Assembly: GCF_900009145.1 (NCBI RefSeq)
Contig: NZ_LN889764.1
Location: 1-64,000 of the forward strand
DNA from: Planktothrix tepida PCC 9214
GTDB taxonomy: Bacteria; Cyanobacteriota; Cyanobacteriia; Cyanobacteriales; Microcoleaceae
DNA: 64,000 nucleotides
Direction of reading: 5' to 3'
The notes beneath the pieces were generated by a model. It made no database searches. It worked only from the letters and a program-made list of their open reading frames with translations, and was not told the origin of the DNA. Below are positions 29,600 to 39,357 of the stretch, piece by piece (position 1 is the stretch's first letter; every line of letters begins with the position of its first letter). Both the position numbers and the translations under genes were made by a program.

Positions 29600-31174
29600 A
29601 TGAAACCTGCAACTCCTTCCGATCTGATCGCAACAATTTGTAATCCTGGGACTGAGATCTCCCAATTTTTGGACATCTACCTGAACCAAAGTGATCGCCT
29701 TTTTGTCCAAAAAACCCAAATGGCCGGAACCGAAACCTTTATCAGTGCTGTTACCCTAGAATGGATAGCCGCAAAAGTCGGTTTTGCCTCCCAACTCCCC
29801 TTATTTCAACCTCATTTAGACTCAACAGTTAACGTCAAACGCGACGCTGAAACCGTTGATGAGATTTTCCAACGTCCCCTCGACTGGTCACGTCAAGCAA
29901 CCTTAACCCAATATCTTACTAACCATAAAGACCATAAATTTCCTGCGGTGTTAGTTGTCCTTAGTCCCGCCTGGGTCGATGACCCCAAAGCCACTCAATG
30001 GGGTAAACACGGACGGGCCACCGAGTCCGCCATCGAATTTCTCCCCCTCGACAGCCAAGGAAAACTGGGACTATTGCAGATGTCGAGTGATGTCTCTGTG
30101 TTTGCTTTGGATGGACAACACCGCTTAATGGGGATACAAGGTCTGATGCAACTCCTACGGACAGGACACTTGCAACCCTACACTAAACAGAAAAAACCCA
30201 TCGGGGATGCTATTACTGTTAAAGAACTTAGCCAAAAATTCGGTATCACTCCCCAACAGTTACAACAGTTATCCCAAGAAACCATCGGAGTTGAATTTAT
30301 TCCCGCAGTGGTGAAGGGAGAAACTCGCGCCGAAGCCAGACACAGGGTAAGGTCTATTTTTGTTCACGTTAACTTAATGGCCGTCAAACTTAGTAAAGGA
30401 CAGTTGGCGCTATTAGATGAAGATGATGGGTTTTCTATTGTTACTCGTCAGGTGGCCGTTTCCCATGCTTTATTTTGCGATAAACCCGGACGCAACCCTA
30501 GAATTAATTGGGATAGTGCCACAGTCGCCTCTAAGTCAACGGTCTTAACCACCCTGCAAGCATTAACCGATATGGGTCAACGGTATTTAACCCCCAAATT
30601 TCCCCACTGGAAAGCTGCAAAATCTGGGTTAATTCCCCTGCGACCCACCGAAGCTGAATTAGAAGCAGGTATTGAGGAGTTAAAACAATTCTTTGATGGC
30701 ATGGCGAGTTTACCCAGTTATCAAAAGTTAGAACAAGGTTGGGAAACTCCAGCTTTGCGTCGGTTTAGCTTTGAGAAACCCGGAGGAGAGGGAAATTTAC
30801 TGTTTCGTCCTGTGGGTCAAGTCGCCGTAGCAGTCGCGTTGGGGGTGTTGGTGTTTTATCAACAACGGTCGGTAACAGAGATTTTTGAGAAATTGCAAAG
30901 TTTTGATGGGTCTGGGGGGTTTAGTGGCATGGAATATCCTGACTCGCTCTGGTATGGGGTATTATATGACCCAAATAAGCGCCGAGTGAGGGTAGCCGGA
31001 AAAGAGTTGGCGGCGAAGTTACTCATTTATTTATTAGGGGGAATGCAGCAACCGATGGAATGCGCTGAGTTACGCAAAGCCTTAGCAGATGCTAGGACGT
31101 TTGAGAATAAAGCCGTGAGTTTTGAAGGTCAATTTGTCAAACCCAGAGAAGTCGGTTTACCCGAAATTTTGTAG
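29600..31174 (+). CDS. dndB: DGQHR-domain protein DndB
   Basis: Member of the DndB/DGQHR family. DndB proteins regulate the level of phosphorothioation, and in some hosts act as transcriptional repressors of dnd genes. It has 524 residues with the defining motif FALDGQHRLMGIQGL near residues 169-183 and a downstream RHRVRSIFVHVNLMAVKLSK segment typical of the family. It is divergent from the HNH-dndCDE run with a 118-base gap, so a shared regulatory region could let DndB control both directions; that is inference. Codon use is less AT-rich than the neighbouring HNH gene. Confidence 0.9.
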   Translation: MKPATPSDLIATICNPGTEISQFLDIYLNQSDRLFVQKTQMAGTETFISAVTLEWIAAKVGFASQLPLFQPHLDSTVNVKRDAETVDEIFQRPLDWSRQATLTQYLTNHKDHKFPAVLVVLSPAWVDDPKATQWGKHGRATESAIEFLPLDSQGKLGLLQMSSDVSVFALDGQHRLMGIQGLMQLLRTGHLQPYTKQKKPIGDAITVKELSQKFGITPQQLQQLSQETIGVEFIPAVVKGETRAEARHRVRSIFVHVNLMAVKLSKGQLALLDEDDGFSIVTRQVAVSHALFCDKPGRNPRINWDSATVASKSTVLTTLQALTDMGQRYLTPKFPHWKAAKSGLIPLRPTEAELEAGIEELKQFFDGMASLPSYQKLEQGWETPALRRFSFEKPGGEGNLLFRPVGQVAVAVALGVLVFYQQRSVTEIFEKLQSFDGSGGFSGMEYPDSLWYGVLYDPNKRRVRVAGKELAAKLLIYLLGGMQQPMECAELRKALADARTFENKAVSFEGQFVKPREVGLPEIL

Positions 31175-31595
31175 CGGTTTTCTGTGAAAAAATTTTGTTT
31201 GTTGGGGGAGGGGTTGACAAAACCCCCGGCACAAGAGACAATGTTGTAAGGGGGAGTTCGTGTATATACTTGATTAATTAGTCAATTATTGTTTAACGAA
31301 CAGTCAAACACCCCAAATCAATTTTTGTTAACTGACCTCCCCTTAATTTCCCCTATCTTATAATAGGGACGACACACACATCAGTGTCAACTTAACGCCA
31401 AAAGCCTTGAAATAAATTTCAGGCTAAAAGCTAAAACCCGTTAAAACGGGTTAATAAAGAATGATCTTAGTCATCTAAAGATGACTTCAGCTTTTAGCCC
31501 GAACTTTAGTTCAGGGCATTAATCATCGAAGTTGACCCTACTCTGAATTTGATTTTCAGCCCTTGAGATAACAGTTAATAGGAGTCAACTAACTA
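31175..31595. other. Convergent intergenic region with a multi-hairpin element
   Basis: A 420-base space between the convergent dndB and kaiC stops. Apart from the nested hairpin repeat listed at 31401-31520, no gene or clear terminator is seen. Confidence 0.6.
31401..31520. repeat. Nested hairpin repeat element
   Basis: Several inverted repeats are nested in about 120 bases: GCCTTGAAAT/ATTTCAGGC, then an outer GGCTAAAAGCT/AGCTTTTAGCC pair enclosing AACCCGTT-AA-AACGGGTT and AGTCATCT-AA-AGATGACT, followed by GAACTTTAGTTC. Such compound hairpins resemble REP or miniature insertion elements mobilised by Y1-type transposases; no transposase is nearby. Confidence 0.75.
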
Positions 31596-33146
31596 TTATT
31601 CATCAGACTCAATCTTTCCAAGAATACGACCTAACTCACTCTTTTCATTCACCGCAATTCGAGTCGGAGAACCACTAATAATCCGTTCATAATCTCGGAA
31701 AGAATCAGTAATCAGAGGGCCGTGATCACTAATCGTATATTCTCGAATGCCTTTATCATGCCAAGAACCCCTCATCTTAAACACGTTTAAGGCACGGGAC
31801 ATTTCCCCTCGAATTTCCACATATTGCAACATCAAAATCGTATCGGTAATCGTTGAAATATGGGAATCCGTAATCGAATGGGAACCCATAAATTGATCCG
31901 TTGTATTCGTGAAAAATCCTGTAATTTCCTCCTGTTTAGCATAACCCGTTACCCCAATCACAAATTGACGAAAAGCGTTATTACTCACCCCTCGTGCTAA
32001 AGCTGATAACGAATCAATCGCAATTCGAGCGGGTTTAAACTCAGAAATTTCCGATTTAATAATTTGTAAATGATCTTCTAATCCCGCAGATTCAGGATAA
32101 CTACATAAAATTTTCAGTAATCCTTTTCGTTCCATTTCTTCAAAATCAATCCCCCAAGAACTCGCATTTCTAAATAACTGAGCACGAGATTCTTCATAGG
32201 CAAATAACATGGCTCGTTGACCATTTTTACAGGCATCCTGTAGGAAAATACTGACTAATAACGTTTTACCCGTTCCCGTTGCTCCCGTTGCCAAAATAAT
32301 CGAATCTTTGAAGAACCCACCGCCACACATGAGATCGAGGGTAGGATTTCCAGAAGAAACCCGGGCATTGGACGAACGTTGAGTGAGGCGCATCGCCCCC
32401 AGAGGAAAGATCCCAATCCCATTATTGGTAATCGTAAAGGGATATTCCCCCTTCATGTGGGTTGTACCCCGCAATTTGAGAATTTCCGCCGTGCGTCGCC
32501 GTCGTTCTCCCTCTAAAACGTTCCGAAAGATGACGACATTATCGGAAACAAATTCTTCCACCCCAAATCGCGCCACCGGGCCATATTCTGCCTCTCGTTC
32601 CGTTGTCATAATCGTGGTAGCTCCCACCTGTTTCAATCGCGCTACCAGGCGGAAAATCTCTCGTCTGACCACTCCTGCGGCTTCATATTGTTGGAAAACG
32701 GCCGTTACCGAGTCAATCGAAACCCGTCGAGCTTTATATTTACGAATAGCATATTGAATCCGCTCAATTAAAGCTGATAGGTCAAAATTTCCTACAATAT
32801 CTTGCCCCTCTGGGTCAGGAGAAGCATCTAAAATAAATAACTTTCCTTCATCAATAAATTGTTGGAGATCCCATCCAAAACTAGAAGCATTTTTAATAAT
32901 ATCTGTAGGTGATTCTTCAAACGTGACGAAGATCCCAGGTTCATCAAAATAGGTAATTCCATTGTAGAGAAACTGAACCGCAAACAAGGTTTTTCCGGTT
33001 CCTGATGTCCCGCTCACTAACGTCGTTCTAGCAATAGGCATTCCGCCATGACTAATATCATCAAAACCTTCAATCATGGTGCGGATTTTCTGCACCCCTA
33101 TCAGTTTACGTCCATTGCTTTTGGTTTCCTGAGAACTTTCACTCAT
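31596..33146 (-). CDS. kaiC: Circadian clock protein KaiC
   Basis: Hexameric autokinase/phosphatase/ATPase core of the cyanobacterial clock. The start at 33146 (MSESSQETKSNGRKLIGVQK) gives 516 residues; a 36-codon upstream extension is unlike the family. Duplicated RecA-like domains: CI with GTSGTGKTLFAVQF and VTFEESP, CII with GATGTGKTLLVSIF and AYEESRAQ. The phosphorylated serine-threonine pair is in SHISTITDT, and the C-terminal A-loop region is present (ERIISGSPTRIAVNEKSELG). It follows kaiB on the same strand after about 200 bases. Confidence 0.98.
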   Translation of the reverse strand: MSESSQETKSNGRKLIGVQKIRTMIEGFDDISHGGMPIARTTLVSGTSGTGKTLFAVQFLYNGITYFDEPGIFVTFEESPTDIIKNASSFGWDLQQFIDEGKLFILDASPDPEGQDIVGNFDLSALIERIQYAIRKYKARRVSIDSVTAVFQQYEAAGVVRREIFRLVARLKQVGATTIMTTEREAEYGPVARFGVEEFVSDNVVIFRNVLEGERRRRTAEILKLRGTTHMKGEYPFTITNNGIGIFPLGAMRLTQRSSNARVSSGNPTLDLMCGGGFFKDSIILATGATGTGKTLLVSIFLQDACKNGQRAMLFAYEESRAQLFRNASSWGIDFEEMERKGLLKILCSYPESAGLEDHLQIIKSEISEFKPARIAIDSLSALARGVSNNAFRQFVIGVTGYAKQEEITGFFTNTTDQFMGSHSITDSHISTITDTILMLQYVEIRGEMSRALNVFKMRGSWHDKGIREYTISDHGPLITDSFRDYERIISGSPTRIAVNEKSELGRILGKIESDE

Positions 33147-33352
33147 AATTTTTATCTTAAAGAATATGGCTCTGATCGATGAACCTGTGAGACTTTTGCT
33201 ACATTTACCACAAAATCTGGAACAGTAGGGGATCAAGTCATCATTCTCAACCAAGAGTTCCCAGCAGTTGGTAAGGGTGGATCAGAATTGACGGACATCA
33301 GTAATCTATTTTACCTTGTCCTTACCCTCCAAAATCGATTTCAAGTCCAGAT

Positions 33353-33655
33353 TTACTCATCCATCAGTTCTTCATAGAGAAGATCGAGTCCAATTAAAAC
33401 TTTTTCTCGATCCGAGAGATCACCAATTATTTTCCGCACCGGAGGAGGCAAGATTTTAGACAGGGTAGGAGTCGCTAAAATTTTATCTTCCTCTGCCAGT
33501 TGTGGATTTTTGAGAACGTCAATGACTTTTAAGGCATAAACCCCTTGAAATTCCTGTTCTAAGATGTCTTTAAGGGTTTTCAATGCTCGGACTGAGTTGG
33601 GAGTATTCCCCGCCACATAGAGTTTGAGGACATAGGTTTTTTTAAGAGGACTCAT
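33353..33655 (-). CDS. kaiB: Circadian clock protein KaiB
   Basis: Fold-switching clock protein that binds KaiC and sequesters KaiA. It has 100 residues with [20 protein letters not shown] at the N-terminus and [20 protein letters not shown], the thioredoxin-like core. The acidic C-terminus is LLYEELMDE. The length is the same as other KaiB proteins. It lies between kaiA and kaiC, consistent with the standard kaiABC arrangement. Confidence 0.98.
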   Translation of the reverse strand: MSPLKKTYVLKLYVAGNTPNSVRALKTLKDILEQEFQGVYALKVIDVLKNPQLAEEDKILATPTLSKILPPPVRKIIGDLSDREKVLIGLDLLYEELMDE

Positions 33656-33732
33656 AAATGTTGATTGGCCGGTGTTAGATGGGGTAGGAAAAACTTATTT
33701 TATCGTTAAAGATGAAGGTTCAATTACTATTT

Positions 33733-34695
33733 CTAGGAATCTCTAGGAATTGATCGGCGATACATTTCACATAAATGGGCAATGGTGTCAATTAAAGTTA
33801 ATCGGTAATCTAATAAAACATCTTCGCTTCTTCCTTCTAATTTAAGCTGTTTAGAAAAATTATCCATCAACTCCATGTGAATTTCCACAATTCGGGTGAC
33901 AGGAACATCAGCAAAAAAAGCCAAATTTACATATTCATCAATTTTATTATTCAAACTTTGATCGGCTGAAAAATAACTGAGAACGATTTGGCGATATTTG
34001 GTTTTAAGTTGATCGATAAATTCCTGCCGTTCGGCCGGGGCCATATTACGAATAAAATTTTGGGGGCTTCTTTTATAGTACACACCCAGGTATCCTAAAC
34101 GCTCATGGAGTTTACTGACCAGGCGACGTTGTTGACGAATGATAAAATTCGTTAGCTCTGTCGGTGCGTCACCACTGGCAGATTGTTCGGTGAGGCGAGT
34201 TGTAATCGCATTGGTAATAAATTGACTAATCGCTTTATCAATATAAGCGGGAATCTGATTGAGTTGATTGTCCCCGATTCGTACCTCGGTACAGTGGTAG
34301 AAATAGGGTGAGGATTCTCCCGGTAATGAAGTTTCATCTGAAGAATCTGATAGGGTCGTTAAACGCTCTATCAGTTGGGGTTGTGCTGTGATAATCACCG
34401 CAGGTACAGAAATAGACTGATTGTGGAGATATTGGCTCAGAGCCAGCAAATCGGAATTATCCTCAAGAACGATACAATCGAGTTGCTGTCTTTCTTGAGC
34501 CATGAATTGGAGAAAGGCTTCAACAGACTGAATCTGCACTGCCGTATAACTATCATTCTGTAAATGGGACATGACAATATTAGCCAGTCTCACAGTCGGC
34601 ACAAAAACACCGATGGATAGCTGTGGACGCCACACAGTTGGGGAGGTTGGGACTAAGTTTTCACCGAACAAATCAGTCAGAGCCAATTGCTCCAT
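33733..34695 (-). CDS. kaiA: Circadian clock protein KaiA
   Basis: Stimulator of KaiC autophosphorylation. The 320 residues include both domains: an N-terminal pseudo-receiver domain (about 28-160, LSIGVFVPTVRLANIVM onwards) lacking phospho-acceptor geometry, and the C-terminal KaiC-binding dimer domain (about 190-310) with LHERLGYLGVYYKRSPQNFI and LIDTIAHLCEMYRRSIPR. It is a long-form KaiA, unlike the truncated KaiA seen in some Nostocales. It is the first gene of the kaiABC run. Confidence 0.97.
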   Translation of the reverse strand: MEQLALTDLFGENLVPTSPTVWRPQLSIGVFVPTVRLANIVMSHLQNDSYTAVQIQSVEAFLQFMAQERQQLDCIVLEDNSDLLALSQYLHNQSISVPAVIITAQPQLIERLTTLSDSSDETSLPGESSPYFYHCTEVRIGDNQLNQIPAYIDKAISQFITNAITTRLTEQSASGDAPTELTNFIIRQQRRLVSKLHERLGYLGVYYKRSPQNFIRNMAPAERQEFIDQLKTKYRQIVLSYFSADQSLNNKIDEYVNLAFFADVPVTRIVEIHMELMDNFSKQLKLEGRSEDVLLDYRLTLIDTIAHLCEMYRRSIPRDS

Positions 34696-34785
34696 TACTA
34701 AGATTGTTTAATCCTATATAATAGTATTTAATCACGAATTGTAACTATTTTTTAACGATTCCCTAGAAAAATCCTACTTCTAAGA

Positions 34786-35910
34786 TCAAGAAACGGTTTT
34801 AACCTCCCCGTGAGTCAAAGGTTGATAAAATTTAGCCGCGAGGGGTTTAATCCGAGTTAAAGCTAAATTTTCTGTAACATGAGCAACAGTTTTCATTCCC
34901 ACTAAAGCCGTCAATAATCGGGGACAGGAACGAGTAAACTGAAGGGCCTTTAGGGTCGGGGTTAAGGAAGTCTGATGGAGTCCCTCTTGCAGGGCATCTG
35001 GAATGTGACCAATGGCTTTTGTTTGGCCAAGGGAGGCACTAGAAATCACCGATAATCCTAAACGATGGGCAGCCTCTAAAGTCGGAAGCCATGTCCGCTT
35101 AACGTGCTGAGTGGGTTGAACCAAAGCCTCTAGCATTGTTGCATTAATCGGTAACTGAATAAACTTGAAATGATCCTGGCCTTCGGAGGTGACTTGACTT
35201 GCTAATGCTTTAGCCTTGGCTAAATCCAAATAGTTGAATGCGGTGGGTGGCACTCGCAGACCGTCCCAAGTGGCTAACCCATAGGCACTAATTTTTCCTT
35301 GGCTGACGGCTTTTTCTAATACTTCAAAGGCAAGTTGGAGACGGTGATAAAAAATTTCTGGGGAAACTTCCGAAAGTTGCATTTCTGGGTTATGGAGATA
35401 ATAAATATCAATGGTTTCTAACCCTAAATTATCTAAACTTCGTTCGAGTTGATCCCAAATATATTCGGGGTGTAAACAGTGGCATTCGGCAACTAAATCC
35501 TGGGGTTCAATGGAAAATTTACTACTTTCAATATATCGAGAATAAAACCAACTAATGCGCTCATCATCAGGAATAAACCCTCCTTTTGTACAAATTACTA
35601 ATTCATCCCTGGATATAGTTTCATCCCGGATTAAAGCCAATAACGCATCACTAACACTCCATTCAGCGTGCATATAGCGATAATTAATTGCCGTATCAAT
35701 CAAGTTAATTCCATTTTCAACCGACTCGATAATGGCATCCGTGACGAGATCATCTGTATGAGAGTCCGGCGCACCTAAATAAGTGCCAATCCCAATCGAA
35801 CTAACAACCCAATCATTAGCTTGTCGAAAATGAGTTGCTACACAGTCTTGCTGATGTCGTTCTCGATATCTTTGGGTTCCTGCCAAAGTCGCTTTACCTG
35901 AAATTTTCAT
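34786..35910 (-). CDS. Aldo/keto reductase family protein
   Basis: NAD(P)H-dependent oxidoreductase-like TIM barrel of 374 residues. Features: IGTYLGAPDSHTDDLVTDAI with the family's first strand, the catalytic-aspartate region NLIDTAINYRYMHAEWSVSD (D and Y visible), the lysine-containing ELVICTKGGFIP strand and IDIYYLHNPEMQL. It is the larger, bacterial form. The substrate is unknown. It is followed by kaiA on the same strand, 90 bases on, but there is no known functional link. Confidence 0.88.
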   Translation of the reverse strand: MKISGKATLAGTQRYRERHQQDCVATHFRQANDWVVSSIGIGTYLGAPDSHTDDLVTDAIIESVENGINLIDTAINYRYMHAEWSVSDALLALIRDETISRDELVICTKGGFIPDDERISWFYSRYIESSKFSIEPQDLVAECHCLHPEYIWDQLERSLDNLGLETIDIYYLHNPEMQLSEVSPEIFYHRLQLAFEVLEKAVSQGKISAYGLATWDGLRVPPTAFNYLDLAKAKALASQVTSEGQDHFKFIQLPINATMLEALVQPTQHVKRTWLPTLEAAHRLGLSVISSASLGQTKAIGHIPDALQEGLHQTSLTPTLKALQFTRSCPRLLTALVGMKTVAHVTENLALTRIKPLAAKFYQPLTHGEVKTVS

Positions 35911-36203
35911 ACGGTATCTAGGTTTAATAAAAGCTTGAAAATTGGGTTATACTCTCTATTTTAAACGTTTCCTTTCGGTCTTCTCGTTTTATTACTATTT
36001 TGTTACTCATCAATATAAAATCCTCCAATTCAGCACCCATCCCTTGTAAGCAGGTGAAACCTGAATCAACAAACACCCCAAACCCAAAACCTCAATTCTT
36101 AATTCTTAATTCTTAATTCCCCCTATCCTCGTCAGTACAAGAGATGATGGAAGATCAAGGGCGATTCCAAATGCCCCTGTCGTTAGTAGAGAAGGTTGTT
36201 TCT

Positions 36204-37100
36204 ATGCCATCCTTGAGATATGCCTATTTTCCCGGCTGTGTTGCCCAAGGAGCTTGTCGGGAACTGTATCAGTCTACGCAAGTCCTCGCCCAAACTTTAG
36301 GCATTGAACTCATTGAACTGAAAAAGGCATCCTGCTGTGGTTCGGGAACATTCAAAGAAGATTCTCGGCTCTTAGAGGATACCGTCAATGCCCGTAATAT
36401 TGCTTTAGCAGAAGAATTAAATTTACCTTTACTGACCCATTGCAGTACCTGTCAAGGGGTGATTGGTCACGTTGATGAACGGTTAAAGGAATTTCAAACT
36501 ACAGATCCGGCTTATATTGAAAAGGTGAATGGATTACTCAGCAAAGAGGGATGCTCCCCCTATCAGGGGACAACGGAAGTTAAACACCTGCTTTGGGCCT
36601 TAGTCGCCGATTATGGTTTAGCCGAAATTCAACAAAAAGTCAAACGCAGACTGTCCGGTTTGAAGTGTGCTGCCTTTTATGGCTGTTACCTCTTACGCGC
36701 TCAAACCCATCTCCCCTATGATGACCCCCATCAACCAGAATCGATGGAAAATCTGTTTCGGGCGGTCGGGGCGACTCCCGTTTATTATCGGGGTAGAACC
36801 CAATGTTGCGGTTGGCCTTTGTCGAGTTACGCCACAGAATCAGCTTTTCAAATGGCCGGAAACCAAATTCAAGATGCCATTGACAACGGTGCAGATTGTT
36901 TGGTCACACCTTGTCCCCTCTGTCATCTTAATTTAGATTCCCGCCAACCGGAAGTGGAAAAAGTCATCGGTCGTCCCTTGGGTTTACCCGTTCTCCATCT
37001 TCCCCAATTAGTGGCCCTGGCCCTGGGTATCGACCCTAAACAACTGGGTTTAGACCGCCATGTTGTCTCTACCCAGTCGGTTTTAGAGAAAATTCGGTGA
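36204..37100 (+). CDS. HdrB-like (CCG domain) iron-sulfur protein
   Basis: A protein of the heterodisulfide reductase subunit B family, with two CCG domains that bind non-cubane iron-sulfur clusters. The start at 36204 (MPSLRYAYFPGCVAQGACRE) gives 298 residues; the upstream ATG at 36144 adds 20 unlike residues. Motifs: KKASCCGSGTFKED and THCSTCQGVIGHV in the first half; FYGCYLLRAQTH and RTQCCGWPLSSY, with TPCPLCHLNLDSRQ, in the second. In cyanobacteria this is a conserved lone gene of uncertain function, annotated by homology to HdrB or to succinate dehydrogenase-like C subunits. Confidence 0.88.
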   Translation: MPSLRYAYFPGCVAQGACRELYQSTQVLAQTLGIELIELKKASCCGSGTFKEDSRLLEDTVNARNIALAEELNLPLLTHCSTCQGVIGHVDERLKEFQTTDPAYIEKVNGLLSKEGCSPYQGTTEVKHLLWALVADYGLAEIQQKVKRRLSGLKCAAFYGCYLLRAQTHLPYDDPHQPESMENLFRAVGATPVYYRGRTQCCGWPLSSYATESAFQMAGNQIQDAIDNGADCLVTPCPLCHLNLDSRQPEVEKVIGRPLGLPVLHLPQLVALALGIDPKQLGLDRHVVSTQSVLEKIR

Positions 37101-37671
<571 letters not shown>

Positions 37672-37751
37672 ACTCTGCCCAAAACCGGGTGTTTTTATCA
37701 ATTCCAACTCCTGACTTCCACTGGGAAGATTACAAGGAGTTCAATCTTCAC

Positions 37752-37780
37752 AGAGGGCGGAATTTACCCCCTCTTTTTTT
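37752..37780 (+). terminator. Terminator of psaC
   Basis: AGAGGG (37752-37757) pairs with CCCTCT (37769-37774), and a run of T follows to 37780. It lies about 80 bases after the psaC stop. A short AGGGAAC tandem repeat (37788-37814) follows at once. Confidence 0.8.
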
Positions 37781-37787
37781 ATGATTA

Positions 37788-37814
37788 AGGGAACAGGGAA
37801 CAGGGAACAGGGAA
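37788..37814. repeat. AGGGAAC short tandem repeat
   Basis: About four seven-base AGGGAAC units in a row; the reverse-strand form is the TTCCCTG repeat seen at 16372-16423 and 46382-46483. Confidence 0.7.
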
Positions 37815-37911
37815 AATACTTCTGGCTGTTTTATGTCCGGTTTAAATTATGACCCTCTATTTAAAATTGTTATAGATTTTATAGAAATTTTATTGATAGC
37901 TCGGAGATATT

Positions 37912-39267
37912 ATGAATTCTAATTCTAGTTTAGATGCAATTGCTCGTTTTTTTAACTTTCAAGAACTCCAGACTAATTTTAGGATTGAAATTTTAGCCGG
38001 AGTCACAACTTTTGTGACCATGGCTTATATTTTAGTCGTTAATCCTGCTATTTTATCTAATGCTATTTTTCTCCAAACCTCCGGGGATTTATTCGGAGAG
38101 TTAGTCATCGCAACGGCTTTGGCTTCTGCTTTAGCAACGTTAGTTATGGGGTTATATGCTAAATATCCCTTTGCATTAGCACCCGGAATGGGATTAAACG
38201 CCTATTTTGCCTTTTCGGTGGTGTTAGGATTAAGTATTCCTTGGCGAGTTGCCTTAGCTGCTATTTTAATTGAAGGCTTAATTTTTATTGCCTTAACTCT
38301 GAGTCGATTTAGAACTCAAATGATCACTGCTATTCCTGAAGGCATTAAACACGCCGTCGCCGCCGGAATTGGTTTATTTATTGCCTATATTGCTTTAACA
38401 GGTGCAAAAATTATTGTCACGGATGCAGCCACAACTACAACATTAGGAAACTTAAACGACCCGACTGTATTAATTACAATTGCTGGAATTTTGATAACAG
38501 CGGCTTTAATGGCTCGTCGAGTTACGGGAGCTTTATTATTAGGAATTTTAGCCACAGCCGGGTTAGGATGGATTTTAGGAATCGCCCCCTGGCCTAAAGG
38601 AATTATCGGTTTACCTCAATTACCCGTTGATTTATTCGGTCAAGGAATTATGGGGTTAAAAGAAGTCTTACAAGTGAATTTTTTACAGATTTTTACAGTT
38701 ACTTTTGTCTTTTTCTTTGTGGATTTATTTGATACGGTGGGAACCCTAACGGGATTAGGAATGAAAGCAGGTTATATTAACGAACAGGGAGAATTTCCGC
38801 GTGTTACAGAAGCCTTTATGGCGGATGCGGTGGGAACAACAACGGGGGCAATTTTTGGCACTTCTACGGTCACAACTTATATTGAATCTGCATCGGGAAT
38901 TTCTGAAGGCGGAAGAAGTGGATTAACGGCTGTGGTTGTAGCTATTTTATTCACAATTTCAATATTTTTTATTCCTCTATTATCCGCAATTCCCAGCTTT
39001 GCAACGGCACCGACTTTAATTATTGTGGGAGTGTTAATGATGGGAAGTGTACGATATATTCATTGGGATGATCCCGCAGAATCAATTCCGGCATTTTTAA
39101 CAATTTTTATAATGCCCTTAAGTTATTCAATTGCAGACGGTTTAGGAGTTGGTTTAATTACTTATCCCATAATGAAATCCTTTCAAGGGAAGTTCCATGA
39201 AACTAATATTGCCATGTGGGTTTTAGCGGTTATTTTTATGTTAAAGTTTGTTTTTGTGGGGAAATAA
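37912..39267 (+). CDS. NCS2-family (AzgA-type) purine permease
   Basis: Membrane transporter of the nucleobase:cation symporter 2 group, adenine/guanine/hypoxanthine type. It has 451 residues and roughly 12 to 14 hydrophobic segments. AzgA-type features are ILAGVTTFVTMAYILVVNPA near the N-terminus, FALAPGMGLNAYFAF, and TFVFFFVDLFDTVGTLTGL with the substrate-site acidic residues and AIFGTSTVTTYIESASGISE. The family is well defined; the precise base transported is not. Confidence 0.9.
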   Translation: MNSNSSLDAIARFFNFQELQTNFRIEILAGVTTFVTMAYILVVNPAILSNAIFLQTSGDLFGELVIATALASALATLVMGLYAKYPFALAPGMGLNAYFAFSVVLGLSIPWRVALAAILIEGLIFIALTLSRFRTQMITAIPEGIKHAVAAGIGLFIAYIALTGAKIIVTDAATTTTLGNLNDPTVLITIAGILITAALMARRVTGALLLGILATAGLGWILGIAPWPKGIIGLPQLPVDLFGQGIMGLKEVLQVNFLQIFTVTFVFFFVDLFDTVGTLTGLGMKAGYINEQGEFPRVTEAFMADAVGTTTGAIFGTSTVTTYIESASGISEGGRSGLTAVVVAILFTISIFFIPLLSAIPSFATAPTLIIVGVLMMGSVRYIHWDDPAESIPAFLTIFIMPLSYSIADGLGVGLITYPIMKSFQGKFHETNIAMWVLAVIFMLKFVFVGK

Positions 39268-39328
39268 GCAGGGGATATGAGGTTAAAGTTTTATCTGTCA
39301 CAATTTCAACCAAATACTTAAACCCCAA

Positions 39329-39355
39329 ACTGATAACTGATAACTGATAACTGAT
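39329..39355. repeat. AACTGAT short tandem repeat
   Basis: Four copies of the heptamer ACTGATA/AACTGAT. The same unit is massively repeated at 42399-42539. Confidence 0.75.
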
Positions 39356-39357
39356 TT

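Noticed and set aside
33147-33254. N-terminal extension of KaiC
   Set aside because: The 36 added residues do not match KaiC; MSESSQ at 33146 gives the normal length.
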